Positions 45,770-56,590 of a DNA stretch of 64,000 nucleotides are shown here, in pieces. Both the position numbers and the translations under genes were made by a program. The DNA lies in NCBI GenBank assembly GCA_012934845.2, contig WNNJ02000939.1, positions 78,326-142,325 on the forward strand, written 5' to 3'. The number at the start of each line of letters is the position of its first letter. The first letter of the stretch is position 1. Under the pieces are notes generated by a model. That model did not search any database. It was not told the origin of the DNA and saw only the letters and a program-made list of their open reading frames with translations. This stretch comes from Pomphorhynchus laevis (taxonomy: Eukaryota > Acanthocephala > Palaeacanthocephala > Echinorhynchida > Pomphorhynchidae).

Positions 45770-46545
45770 TTGAAATTTTAATTTTTATGAATTGACTCAT
45801 AAATAGCACACGCTGTATCAGAATAAGAATTAGAGGTCATTAGGAGGAACTGCTATGCTATCAGGTTTCGGCCACTAACTCCTCTACCCAACATAGCAGC
45901 GGGGCCAAATACATGCTAATGATGTATTTCCTCTGAAATAACTATCTAGTATCTTATTCTAATACAAAGTATATTATTTATTATCCTTCCATTAAATTTG
46001 CCACTTAATAGTTTAAATTTATTCTTTATATTATTGTGTTGATTTATATATTTTACTATTTTCTGCTTGATGTTATTTTTATAGTAACCTAGTTTAAAAT
46101 ATGTATCTATTAAATTATTTAAATGATTTTAAGAAAGCCAATATCATTACATATTGTTGCAATTCTTAAAATTTCATTATTTAATGTATTATATTTTATA
46201 TTATATGGTATGCATGAATGCTCATGCAAAAATATGTTTCTTGTAAATTTAAATATGTCATCTTTACGATATAAATTAATAGTAGTTTTAGTTAATGTTA
46301 ATTTAATGTTCATATCTAGATATACACCTTCTTTATCATTAATATTGGTTTTGTTAAGAATAAGGCTTTCTGGATAAATTTGTTCACTAATTGAATAAAA
46401 ATTATTAGAATTAAATACACATATATCATCAATGTATCGAAACATATATTTTATATATTTATATTGTTTAGATTTAGTTTTTAAACAGTTATGAACAAAT
46501 TCATACTCTATAAAGCTTAAAAATCAGTCAGCTATAAAATTTAAT
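45770..46545 (-). mobile_element. Naiad-like element, RT C-terminal half and tail (copy E)
   Basis: The minus strand reads [34 protein letters not shown] and [16 protein letters not shown] (46445-46119), then the RT end and the structured tail (45975-45790). It closely matches copy D. 5'-truncated just upstream of the palm; broken. Confidence 0.85.
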
Positions 46546-46734
46546 ATAAATATAAAATAACCTCTTTTATAAATATAAAGAATATAAAGGAGATTGCATT
46601 CTGTTTCTAGAATATATCTAATTAAAATTTATAGTTCTAAATTTTTCGCTTTAATCTTATCTAATTATATCTTTACTTTTAGTAAAGATAAATAAAACAG
46701 ATCATTGGTCTTAAACGTCTTTTATAATAATTTT

Positions 46735-46880
46735 AGGCTACTAAAAATCGTATTTTCAACAGCTCGATAGCCTCATCATATGTTTTCGCGTGTTGAATGG
46801 ATTTGAAAATTTCAGAGCACACAAAATCGCGAAGTATAGTCAATTTGATAGCAGGTGTTGCGTTAATGTAAGCCACAAAT
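46735..46880 (-). mobile_element. Possible LTR-retrotransposon Gag-like scrap
   Basis: A minus-strand frame of under 50 codons (INATPAIKLTILRDFVCSEI, FKSIQHAKTYDEAIELLK) resembles a segment of Gag from Gypsy-type LTR elements. It is a fossil scrap abutting a Naiad tail, with no LTRs or other parts seen. Weak assignment. Confidence 0.3.
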
Positions 46881-47240
46881 CAAATCAGCTAACTGAGTCT
46901 ACTTATTTAATATAATTATAAAATAAACAAAACATAATAATGCTAAATCAAAATTTAATAATTAAATAATAAAATAAATAATTGTTTTTAAATTTTCTAT
47001 AATTTAAATCAAGTTAAAATAAAAAAATTGAAATTGAAAATAAACGTCATTTTTATGAATTGACTAATAAATAACAGACGTTGTATCAGAATAAGAATTA
47101 GAGGTCATCAGGAGGAAATGCTGTATAATCAGGTTTTGGCCCCTAATTCCTCGACCCAACATAGCTTGGCGGCCTAATACATGCTAATGACGTATTTCCA
47201 CTGATGAAATTTGATTATTTAGTGTACCTTATTCTAATAC
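46880..47240 (-). repeat. Isolated Naiad tail, minus strand
   Basis: The complete tail order is present: CAAATCAGCTAACTGAGTCT, then ATTTTTATGAATTGACTAAT, then AGGTCATCAGGAGGAAATGC and the GGCCTAATACATGC end. Confidence 0.8.
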
Positions 47241-47308
47241 AAAGTATTTGAAATTTTGATGACTATTTTATGCTTTGAACTTATATACTTATCTAATCTT
47301 ATATTATA

Positions 47309-47407
47309 TTAGTATATAATCTAATATAGTAATATTAGATTAGTATATAATCTAATATAGTAATATTAGATTAGTATATAATCTAATATGGTAATATTAG
47401 ATTATAT
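47309..47407. repeat. 31-bp tandem repeat, three copies
   Basis: The unit ATTAGTATATAATCTAATAT continues into AGTAATATTAG, with self-complementary AT-rich sequence. It interrupts Naiad tail material that resumes at about 47410. Confidence 0.75.
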
Positions 47408-48170
47408 ATCAGCGGGGCCAAATGAGCGCGTATAACGTATTTCCTCTTATGGATTTGATTATTTAGTGTACATTATTCTAATACAGAGTATTTGAAATAT
47501 TAATGACTATTTTAAGTAAAAATATAAAATTGAAATTTAAAATAAAAGTCAATTTTTATGGATTGAATTTTGAATAATAGACGATATATCAGAATGAGGA
47601 TTAGATGTCATTAGGAGGAACTGACGCCAATATACAATCTAATATATTACTAAGCACAGATTCGAATTAGAGAGCTAGCCAGTTCGTTAACAATTGTATT
47701 CATGTGGGTGTGTTAACACGTTGATAACATACAAAATACAGTTATTCGTGATTCAATTGCAGAACCACTCTATATAAGAGTGGAATACTTTGTAGCATAT
47801 CGTATCCTGTCCTAGAGATTATGAAAGCAATAACCTTCTATACAGATGACAAAAGATTTAAACATTATCTACTTTGCAAAATACTTTCTTATAATTCATA
47901 TAATTATAACAACTGATGCTTTATCATCGCTGAGAGGCCGAAACCTGATAACATAGCAGTTCCTCCTGATGACCTCTAATCCTTATTATGATACAACGTC
48001 TGTTATTTGAGTTAATTCATAAAATTAACAGGTTTATCAAATAGGAATTGATCAACCCAAAATATATCAGGTTGAGGAATAGGAGCCGAAACCTGATAAC
48101 ATAGCAGTTCCTCCTGATGACCTCTAATTCTTATTTTGATACAACGTCTGTTATACATAAGTCGAGTATT
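47408..48170. repeat. Cluster of partial Naiad tails, both orientations
   Basis: A minus-strand piece lies at about 47410-47635 (GCGGGGCCAAAT to AGGAGGAACTG). Plus-strand pieces lie at 47930-48030 and 48070-48165, both with CCGAAACCTGATAACATAGC then AGTTCCTCCTGATGACCTCT. The sequence between is not recognised. Confidence 0.7.
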
Positions 48171-48597
48171 ATAGTCTAGTCTAGTATTATATTATAATAC
48201 TAGATTAGTATTAAATTATTAGTCTAGTATTCGAATACAAAGTATATTATTTATTATCCATATATATACATTTTTCACTTAAACGTTTAAAGTACTTCAA
48301 ATGTGTTATATTTCTTAAAATATAATAAAGCGTTTCGCTAAATGCATACATTTACAACATTAAAATGTTCTAGAGAGATTTTAGTAGCGAACGATAGGGC
48401 CCTAGGACTGAACCTTATTGTATTATATTGAATATTAAAACATGCGAAATCATCTATAAAAATATATTTAATATGCGTTTAATAAAACTGTTGCTTCTAG
48501 TAGTATCTAGTGCAACATCTAGTATTCGTGAGTAAACGCGTTTGGAGTCTACGGGAGTTTTTTAAAGATTGATAAAGAATTTTGATTAAATAAAGAA

Positions 48598-49350
48598 GTT
48601 TTACAAACAAAGTTTTACGAAACGTAAATTTTAATATAAATTTTAGTGTTGAGCAAATGTACAGACTTTTGTTAGTCAACTGATTTATCTTTAATTAAAA
48701 TATTATTCGACCACGAATATTGATGTAAGAAGTTCACCGATGGCAAATGAAATTACCACAAATTAAGGCTCTGGGCTATTAATTTCACTCAATTTTCTTA
48801 CGTTAAATGTACAAAATAATTAATATTAATTGATACAAAATAATTGTATATATTATAATACTTGCATAGTTAAATAATATATAAATAATAAGAGGATTGC
48901 AAATAATACCATAAGAATACTTCACAACGAATTAATAAAATTCAGATGTTATCTTGTGAATGCATAAAAAATATAAAAAAACTATTTCAGTTTAAGGAAA
49001 CAGAAAATAACAAAAATTATTATTTCTTTCAAACTAAAGAATCCGAAAAATTAAAAGCACTGCGATCCGTCACATTTCATATACTATTTAGTGGTAAATG
49101 TGAATTTAGTATAGATAATGAATTAATGGATTGCTTGTGTCGGTTATTGACGAAACAATAAAGTAACATGCCGTCATGTCAATTAAATATATGGTGCCGA
49201 TCTAATAAATGTACAGGGCTGATCCATTGTTGCAGCAATTTGAAATGTTTCTTGACTAATCTAACTTGAAAATATACTTTGATTCTATTTGATGCAAATC
49301 ATTGATTTTCAGTTTTGTTATTCAATGTAAGTGTAAAGTTATTTCAACAA
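48598..49350 (+). repeat. Inverted dispersed repeat, left copy
   Basis: 48598-49075 matches 60142-59653 on the other strand with only scattered differences. 49076-49125 matches 59003-58951, and 49130-49350 matches 57637-57410 with more divergence. A 71-codon frame at 48946-49161 (MLSCECIKNIKKLFQFKETE start) lies inside and is not recognised. The pair flanks the 231-residue EF-hand gene. Confidence 0.8.
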
Positions 49351-49419
49351 TATCTGTAATTTTAAGTTACTTTAAATGTACAGTCATTTTTACAATCGTA
49401 AAGTTATTGATATCTTAAT

Positions 49420-50540
49420 TGTACTACATTTAATTATTTAATTAATTAAATAATTAATTAAATAATGCAGGAATACGATGTTATATACGAGATCAATCAT
49501 AAGAAAAATGAAATAATATTAATAATTTCACCAACAATAAATAACTAATTAGCCGAACAAAATATAAAGAATTACTAATATTTTGTAATAAATACTTGTG
49601 TCTAGTATTTATAGACTTTTGTGTCTAGTATACTTGTGACTAGACACAAATACTTGTGTCTAGTATGTAACAGGTTATGTTTGACAATAAGGTAATTTTA
49701 ATCGATTTATTTAAAATATAGAAATTGAAATATTTTATAAAATATTTTCTAATTGTTTTTTAATTTTTAAGTTATTTACGAATTATGATGTTAAATAATG
49801 ACACATTATTGTCAAATTATGCTTTTTCATAAGATGTGACAACAGGTTATGACATCATTTAATCTATCGATATGTTCTTTTATATATTTATGCAATGCAG
49901 TATAATGTATCATTGAACATGCCTTATAAATTTTTAAACCGTTAAAAAACAACTTCCATATTATGTAATCCCACGGTCATAATATAAATTACAAGCTTTT
50001 TAAACGTGTAATTACGAGCTTATACCTTATTTAACAGCTTTTATATTTCTATTCTTGAATTTAGCATTAAACATTTCAAAATAAATAACCATTATTCTAA
50101 AGAATACTTTAAAAATGTTAAAAACCATATTTTTAAAGTGCATACCTTTAACAATTAAATCCTAGCTACTGTAATTGTCTAAATTGTTTGCGACCATGTG
50201 AAATGGTATGCGGTTTCATGTTGTTTTACGAGCATATCATGCATTCCAAACAATCTTTTGGTTACACAATAGCGTCATTTGTTTGCTTTTTAAAATATTA
50301 GAAAATTTAGTTTTACGGACATTTTTTGATCGTTATTTTAGAAAAAGTAAATTATAAACATATTCGTAAGAATTTATAAATTAAATTTTTAATTGAAGAT
50401 ATGAAAATTTGAAATAGTATTATCCGGGGGATTAACGAAATGTAGTTAATTTATAAAGTCAAAAATATTTAAAAATAAATTAAAATTTAAAATAAGAAAA
50501 TTTAAAATAGTATTATCAGATAGATTAACGAATAAGTTGA
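49420..50540. other. AT-rich stretch without recognisable genes
   Basis: There is a local repeat of CTTGTGTCTAGTAT near 49600-49665 with an inverse ACTAGACACAA. No coding sequence is recognised. Confidence 0.5.
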
Positions 50541-50544
50541 AATT

Positions 50545-50770
50545 TAACAGCTTCTTCTGATGACCTCTATTTCTTATTCGAATATATTGTATATTATTTA
50601 ATAGTCAGTTCATAAGAAATGACGTTTATTTTAAATTTTAATTATAAATTGTATCGTTATTTTATATATAAATTGTATAAAATCTTATATAATTATTTAT
50701 TATTTAAAATTAGTTATCCTTATTTTTAATTTGTTTAATGTATAAAATACGTAGACTCAGATAATTAACA
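50545..50770 (+). repeat. Isolated Naiad tail, plus strand
   Basis: TCTTCTGATGACCTCTATTT, then AGTCAGTTCATAAGAAATGA, then AATACGTAGACTCAG. Divergent and lacking the first stem strands. Confidence 0.7.
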
Positions 50771-50974
50771 AATCCTTTTTTGTATTTTTGATGATTGTAG
50801 AAAATCAATATTTAATTATTAAAAGCTAGCTCACCGTGTTATATTTAACAGTATAACAATTAATATTGCTTTAATAAAATCTTTATAAAGTGTAGAATTA
50901 ATGAATTACTTCTAATCAATAGCTTACTTTTACAAAAAAAAAGCGAATTTGCACAAAATAAATTTTCCCAGCTA

Positions 50975-51670
50975 TTAAAATTGTTCAGGTAATTGTTTCT
51001 TTGGGAATGGTTGACTATTTTGGAAATTTGAAGATTCCGTATATGAGTTTGCTTTGTTAAGATTGGCGTATTTCGTGTATGTATTACCGGTATCTACAAG
51101 CATTTGATAGCCGTGCACAAATTCATTAAAATCGATCACTCCGTCATGATTCATATCAAACCTTTTAAAAGTTGATAATGCCATCTCATTGACTTTGTTA
51201 AAATCTGCACGATACAATGCCACCATAAATAAAATTCTAAATGTATTAAAGTCCATTGTGCTTTGATTATTCGTAATGCTCATAAACTCTTTAAACAAAC
51301 TATCTATTTTATTTAAATCGATATCTGGTATGCTTAAAAGGTTGGAAGATAATAAATTTGATTGCTGGTTGTGCATAATAGGATAAAGTGGGGTTGGATA
51401 TTTTGTAATACTCGGTTGCATATGCATGGACCTGTTATCCATTGGTTGATATCCTGTGTTAGTTAAATATGAATTGGACTTGGCATATGAATGCTGCACA
51501 TTAGGATTGTGTTGATGGGAATATGTTGGTGAGCAATACACTTGATCTGAAGGATAGCAGTTGCTTTTATTAACCTGCTTATTCGGTGCCGTTCGGTTAA
51601 TGCACATGATTCCTCCATCAGCCAACTGCACCGGGACGTGTTCCTTGTTCTTCGAAGAAAAAGTACCCAT
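50975..51670 (-). CDS. EF-hand protein with myristoylation-like N-terminus, 231 aa
   Basis: A single frame runs from ATG at 51670 to the stop at 50975. The N-terminus MGTFSSKNKE fits an N-myristoylation signal (Gly2, Ser6, Lys7), suggesting membrane attachment. A Ser/Asn/Tyr-rich middle follows (residues 30-105). The C-terminal half is an EF-hand pair: a degenerate hand (about 120-150) and a canonical loop DMNHDGVIDFNE (172-183) with all usual ligands. The segment STFKRFDMNHDGVIDFNEFV lines up with TRIFNKMDYKHDGVIDYEEF of the 505-residue gene on the same strand. The two are probably old duplicates. A likely role is calcium sensing; the specific family is unknown. Confidence 0.85.
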   Translation of the reverse strand: MGTFSSKNKEHVPVQLADGGIMCINRTAPNKQVNKSNCYPSDQVYCSPTYSHQHNPNVQHSYAKSNSYLTNTGYQPMDNRSMHMQPSITKYPTPLYPIMHNQQSNLLSSNLLSIPDIDLNKIDSLFKEFMSITNNQSTMDFNTFRILFMVALYRADFNKVNEMALSTFKRFDMNHDGVIDFNEFVHGYQMLVDTGNTYTKYANLNKANSYTESSNFQNSQPFPKKQLPEQF

Positions 51671-51719
51671 CGTTACTTAAGATTTTTAGTAATAGTTTCA
51701 AATAATTGTCGTTGAAACA

Positions 51720-52250
51720 ATTTTTTCTGTATTTTTCACTATGACAAAAAAAAATTATTGTTTAAACGACTATCTGTATCATTGAAATTTCATAAAATCA
51801 CTTGCTTGATATATAGCAAAGTTTGTACAGTCGAAGTCGATAGAGAGCGTATGATATAAAGTGAAGAATAACAATTATCAATAGTGAGTATTTTTAAAAA
51901 CATATAAGAGATCGTGGGATTACTAGATGATGCAGTTTTGCACTATGAAAGCACATTGATTGAAAAGCATATAAAATCTGAGTTTATGTCAGATTAAATA
52001 AAATATGTTAGATATTTTGATAAATACCAATCGTTATCATAAGCAATCACTCAAATTATTTGGAAATATGATTGTCTATAAATTATTTTTCTCTTAAACT
52101 ATTGGAAAATTGCTTTTAAAGTTTAATTATCAATTTGTTTATAATTAGTTCTACATTTTAATTATTTTTATTTCCAAACAAACTAATTAAACATATATTT
52201 GCCTTTAAATTATTTTTATGTAATTATTAAAGAATAGTTTAAACAATTAA
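51720..52250. other. AT-rich region upstream of the EF-hand gene
   Basis: It should contain the promoter of the minus-strand gene. No clear element was identified. Confidence 0.45.
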
Positions 52251-52269
52251 TAATCATTTATGCTATATA

Positions 52270-52560
52270 TTAATAGAGTGAATGAAATTATATATATTTT
52301 AAAGTCGAATTTATAATAGCTCATTGATATTAGTGCACAAAAAAACACAAATGCTGGTAGCAGTTAGCTATTGAAATTAAAGAATTGTTTAAGCAATTAA
52401 ACAACTCTAATTTAAGCAATTAAACAACTCTAATTTAAGCAATTAAACAATGGAGTGAATGAAATTTTATATATTTTTTTTAAAGTCGAATTTTTAATAG
52501 CTCACTGCTATTAGTGCAAAAAAACACAAATGCTGGTAGCAGTAAGCTATTGAAAATTTA
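52270..52560. repeat. Tandem pair of a ~110-bp foldback repeat
   Basis: Two copies (about 52275-52380 and 52448-52555) share AGTGAATGAAATT and AACACAAATGCTGGTAGCAG. In each, AATAGCTCACTGCTATTAG-like and CTGGTAGCAGTAAGCTATT-like strands are inverse, forming an imperfect hairpin. They are separated by short CAATTAAACAACTCTAATTTA-type repeats. Confidence 0.65.
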
Positions 52561-52892
52561 ATTATAAAATATAAATAATTAAACTTCACTTGCTCCATAA
52601 TCTACAATTAATAAATCAATGATTGAACAATCGATTTATAAATTATCAATAAATTGGCAATTAATCATTTCAAGGTAATTATATTTTTTTAATATGGAAT
52701 TTAAGAGCAGGAATTTGGAAAAAAATTCAATTAAATATTTAGTAAAATTAATTCCTAATTTTACTAATTAGGAATTAGCAACAAGCACTAATTTCTTTAA
52801 AAAATAAATTAATAAGGCAATATGAGAGTTAATGGGTGTCTCCAATTGTCATTAGATTGCAAATAAAGGTAAAAGACAAAATTATTTATTTC

Positions 52893-53056
52893 AAATTTAG
52901 ATCCAATATTTCGGCGGTACGTGAGCACATCATCATTATCAAGGATTATTCAATAGTAAGTATGTATATTCAAGACAATCGTTTAATCAACAATTGAATA
53001 ATCCTTGATAATGTTGTGCCCACGTGCCATCGAAATATTGAATCTAAATTGTAAAA
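52893..53056. repeat. Long foldback, ~58-bp arms
   Basis: The left arm (AATTTAGATCCAATATTTCG start) and right arm (inverse, ending CGAAATATTGAATCTAAATT) pair with a few mismatches around a ~40-base loop that includes GTATGTATATTC. The arm carries the CGAAATATTG string shared with 56400-56510. Confidence 0.75.
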
Positions 53057-53069
53057 TAAATAATAAATA

Positions 53070-53215
53070 CTAAACCCATAATCTTCTTCTATTTCGATTA
53101 TACAGTTTTACAGGAACAAAGAAGAAAATAATTTTCCTTTATTTTAAAAATTTAATATTTTGACAGCTTCTGCTATCTTCAGAATTACAATAAAGTGTAC
53201 AGAAAATTTCGATTT
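53070..53215 (-). repeat. Dispersed repeat with CTGAAGATAGCAG end
   Basis: It matches, in inverted orientation, the repeat at about 56440-56586: a CCCATAATC start, CGATTATA, a GGAAC-AAGAAGAAAATA block, then the AGCTTCTGCTATCTTCAG motif. Confidence 0.6.
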
Positions 53216-53300
53216 TAGCGTTTATACAAAAGTAAAAGCCCTGCATGATGTGCCCTGCATTTCTACTTAAAAATACAAAGAAAATACTGATAAATATTCA

Positions 53301-53673
53301 AGTAAATATCCTAGGCATTTTTGTGTATAAATTAGAAAATATATTTAAAATGATTCATTTTTTGATTTGGAATTTTGAAACCAGATCAATGAAATACTAA
53401 TTCATTCTTATATTATTAGCTAGATGCTGCTGTAACAAATCATAAGTTTGAAAAATACTAGAATAATATAATAATATAATGTAGAATAATAAACAGATAA
53501 TACATTGAATATTTTGTAATGATTCAAATCATATAAAATGTTGTTTGTAAAAAATACAAAAGTATTTTTCGATAAGGATTATCTCTTTTATTTTTACGAC
53601 GATTGATTAAATCGAATTTTATTTATTTATATAATTAATTATATTTTACAAATCTATAACCACTTTATTTTGT
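53301..53673 (+). repeat. ~350-bp direct repeat, copy 1 (copy 2 at 54056-54398)
   Basis: Both begin AATATCCTAG(G/A)CATTTTTG and end CTATAACCACTTTATTTTG. They share AAAATGTTGTTTGTAAAAAA in the middle. Copy 2 lacks part of the central section. About 385 bp separate them. Confidence 0.8.
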
Positions 53674-53867
53674 ATAGCTAAACTCAAAAGCTTAGCAAAA
53701 CAAAATATACTTTTAAGATCAAAATATCTAATAACAATAAACGAAATTAAATGCTTAAATCTAATTATCATTTAAGATTCATAGATTTTTACCTAACTTG
53801 TAGTTACATAATTTATTTTTCCGCTTTTTATTAATTCATCCCGATAAGTTAATGATTGACTGGCGCG

Positions 53868-53925
53868 TTATGAGGGCACAGGCCAATGCCCTCATAACCA
53901 GCACTAACCAGTGCTGGTTATGAGA
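53868..53925. repeat. Compound hairpin (two adjacent perfect stems)
   Basis: TTATGAGGGCA pairs with TGCCCTCATAA, and CTCATAACCAGCACT pairs with AGTGCTGGTTATGAG. The middle CTCATAA strand can use either partner, so the DNA or RNA could switch between two folds. Confidence 0.7.
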
Positions 53926-54462
53926 ACACTTTTACATATCAGAATAAAATGATGTGAGAAACTTCAAAATTAATAAATTAATAAAATTCAAAATTAAATT
54001 CAAAATTCAAAATTAAAATTTTAATCAAAATCAGTTACTATTTATTCATATAAATATTAAATATCCTAGACATTTTTGTATATAAATTAGAAAATATATT
54101 AAAAATGATGTTGATTCATTTTTTGATTCGGAGTTTTTGATTTCATTTTTTGATTCGGAGTTTTTATTTTCGTAATAATATAATGTAGAATATTACATTG
54201 TAATAATGTAATATATTACATTATAATACATTGAATATTTTGTAACGATTCAAATCATATAAAATGTTGTTTGTAAAAAATACAAAAGTATTTTTCGATA
54301 AGAATTATCTCTTTTATTTTTACGATGTTTGATAAAATCGAATTTTATTTATTTTATAAAATTAATTATATTTTACAAATCTATAACCACTTTATTTTGA
54401 AAAAAATGAATTTAATTTAATATTCGTAATGAAAACAAACTGATGTTACAGTGGGTGCAACC

Positions 54463-54537
54463 AATAATGCATATGATAAATTGGTTAAATCAATATTAAG
54501 ATTTCTGGAGAAGAAAAGTCGTGAATCGAACATGACT
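54463..54537 (+). CDS. Possible host exon
   Basis: Between an acceptor-like GATGTTACAG and the donor-like GTAAGA, the frame GATNNAYDKLVKSILRFLEK (KSRESNMTD) is open, amphipathic and less AT-rich than its flanks. If not spliced it ends MTDE-stop. No partner exons could be placed with confidence and the family is unrecognised. Confidence 0.25.
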
Positions 54538-54539
54538 GA

Positions 54540-55430
54540 TGAGTAAGACAAAAGTATCACTGGATTATTAATATTTTTGGATAAATATTCAAATTCTATT
54601 TTAATTTATAATCTCGTTTAAGTATCTAGCTTGTAACATTATTTCTCAGGTTGTGTTTTTGATTTCGATTTATATATTCTTCAAAAATATAAAAAATATG
54701 TAAATTATCTTTTAATTATTATCGGTCTAGTCGTATTTTGTATTCAACGTAAAGTCTGCTAACAATGTGGAGCCTCTGCCAGGGTAAAACTACTGATTTT
54801 AATTGACAATAGATGATTTTCTCTCTGAAACTTTTACTTTGATTACAAATTATAATTTAAATGATGAAATGTCTCAGATTAATTAATTTAATGTAAAATC
54901 AATCCCATTTGTAAATTGTAAGAATTTGTAATATTTAAAAAAAAGTATTTAGAAAGTAATTGTCATAAAAATTTATTTATAGTAGAATAAGGAAGGATTC
55001 GATGTCAATAAATTCAGTTACATATTAAGAATATATGTAAAACATTAAATATACATTTTAAAATATCCTCTTGAAAAATACACAAATCTTAAAAATTTGT
55101 TTTCTTTTAAATTATTAATTTATTTTAAATTCTACAATATATCTGATAATATTTAGATACGATTTGCTATGCTATCTGAGGAACTCATAATTATATTTAT
55201 ATAATAATTATATAATTATTATTAATTTATTAATAATAATTGGATAATTATATATCGTAATTACGATATAATTGATGTACAAATTATTGATCAGACATTA
55301 TTTTTTAATAACACTAGACTTTAATTGCTTCACTAGATTTAAAATTTAAAAAGAGGATTATAGATAATTTTTATTTAATTTTAGATAGCACCTTACTGAA
55401 AAAAAATTATATCTATAAGTGAATGCAGTA
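54540..55430. other. AT-rich stretch without recognisable genes
   Basis: One less AT-rich patch (CTAACAATGTGGAGCCTCTG near 54770) might be a small exon, but nothing supports it. Confidence 0.45.
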
Positions 55431-55439
55431 ATAAATGCA

Positions 55440-56300
55440 GTTCATTAGCAATATTTTGATGGTTCTCCTGCCGACACCGCAAAATAAGTCGAATTTCTTC
55501 GTTGCACCGCTGCACTAATTCGCTGGATGAGGAAACTAGTAGTCCGTTTATCTCCGCTCGACCGAACTAATGTTTTCCCAGAAGTAGCAAAACAGCCGCT
55601 GCACTAGTGACAACGGCTGCCAGGGTTTCGATGGCGATTGGAGCAAACTTGTACTGTCGCTCATCTAAGCCGCTATATTTGGTAGGCTTCACAAGTTCAA
55701 CATGATCAGCAACGGAAGTTGCAGAATGTTCTGTGCGCTATGAGACTGGCTGCGAGAGTGTTTGGGCATGTAAAGTCCAAAACAAGCGCTTGCCCGTACC
55801 GCTCCAGGTGCGGTCACAGCTGTATTTAGATGACTCATTGCCCGTTTATCTCCGGTCGACCGAACTAATTTTCTTGAGAAGCTGCAAAAAAGCCGATATA
55901 TTTGGTACGCTTCACAAGTTCAACATGATCAGCAACGGAAGTTGCAGAATGTTCTGTGCGCTATGAGACTGGCTGCGAGAGTGTTTGGGCATGTAAAGTC
56001 CAAAACAAGCGCTTGCCTGACCTCCCACGGCAGTAACGAACCCCCGTCGGGCCGCTTTATGTCGTATCTTGTCAAACAAACGGGTTCTATTTATTATGAA
56101 TTGAATTCCTGCGGAGGCTATGGCCATTCTCACAATTTCATTGACCGCTGAATAGCGGAAATTTCTGCTTTTTGTTTTGTTGCAGTCTAGCGCATGGCCG
56201 CTCATTTTCCGAACCGCTTCTCCGCATATACATCGATGTGGTTGAGCACATTGAACGCCAAGTCTGAGTGCAACTGCGGTGGACAATGATTAGCCGTCAA
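55440..56300 (-). mobile_element. LINE-like C-terminal fragment with internal duplications
   Basis: The minus strand reads LRLGVQCAQPHRCICGEAVR, MSGHALDC, then LFDKIRHKAARRGFV and CFGLYMPKHSRSQSHSAQN. Further on come ADHVELVKPTKYSGLDERQY and FAPIAIETLAAV. This is the Cys/His-rich C-terminal region of the retroelement type also seen at 21225-24235. A 120-bp block is duplicated (55675-55794 and 55898-56017), and a ~50-bp block upstream is also duplicated (55543-55595 and 55845-55897). It is much richer in GC than its surroundings. Confidence 0.65.
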
Positions 56301-56339
56301 GCCGGGTGCCAACGGAACTATCGGTAATGCTTCGAGGAA

Positions 56340-56590
56340 GCATCACCGATAGCTTTACTGGAACGAAGATGAAGAAAATATTTCTATTAATTTAACAAAA
56401 TTACAATATTTCGATAGCTCCTGCTATCATTAGGATTACAATAAAAATTGATTACAATAGGATTTTATTGTAATCCTGATGATATCAGAAGCTATCGAAA
56501 TATTGTATTTTAAATAAAAGAGGAATATTTTCTTTTCCGTTCCAGAAAAATACTATATAATCGAAAAGTGAAGGTGATTATGGGTTTAGT
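56340..56590. repeat. Head-to-head pair of a dispersed repeat
   Basis: Two inverse copies meet near 56440. Each has a CTGATGA/CTAATGA - stem - CGAAATATTG motif: plus strand at 56476-56505, minus strand at about 56395-56425. Each then has an AAGAAAATATT block. Related to 53070-53215. Confidence 0.65.

Noticed and set aside
48946-49161. 71-codon frame MLSCECIKNIKKLFQ... as a gene
   Set aside because: It lies inside a dispersed repeat, and the corresponding region in the inverted copy is interrupted by insertions.
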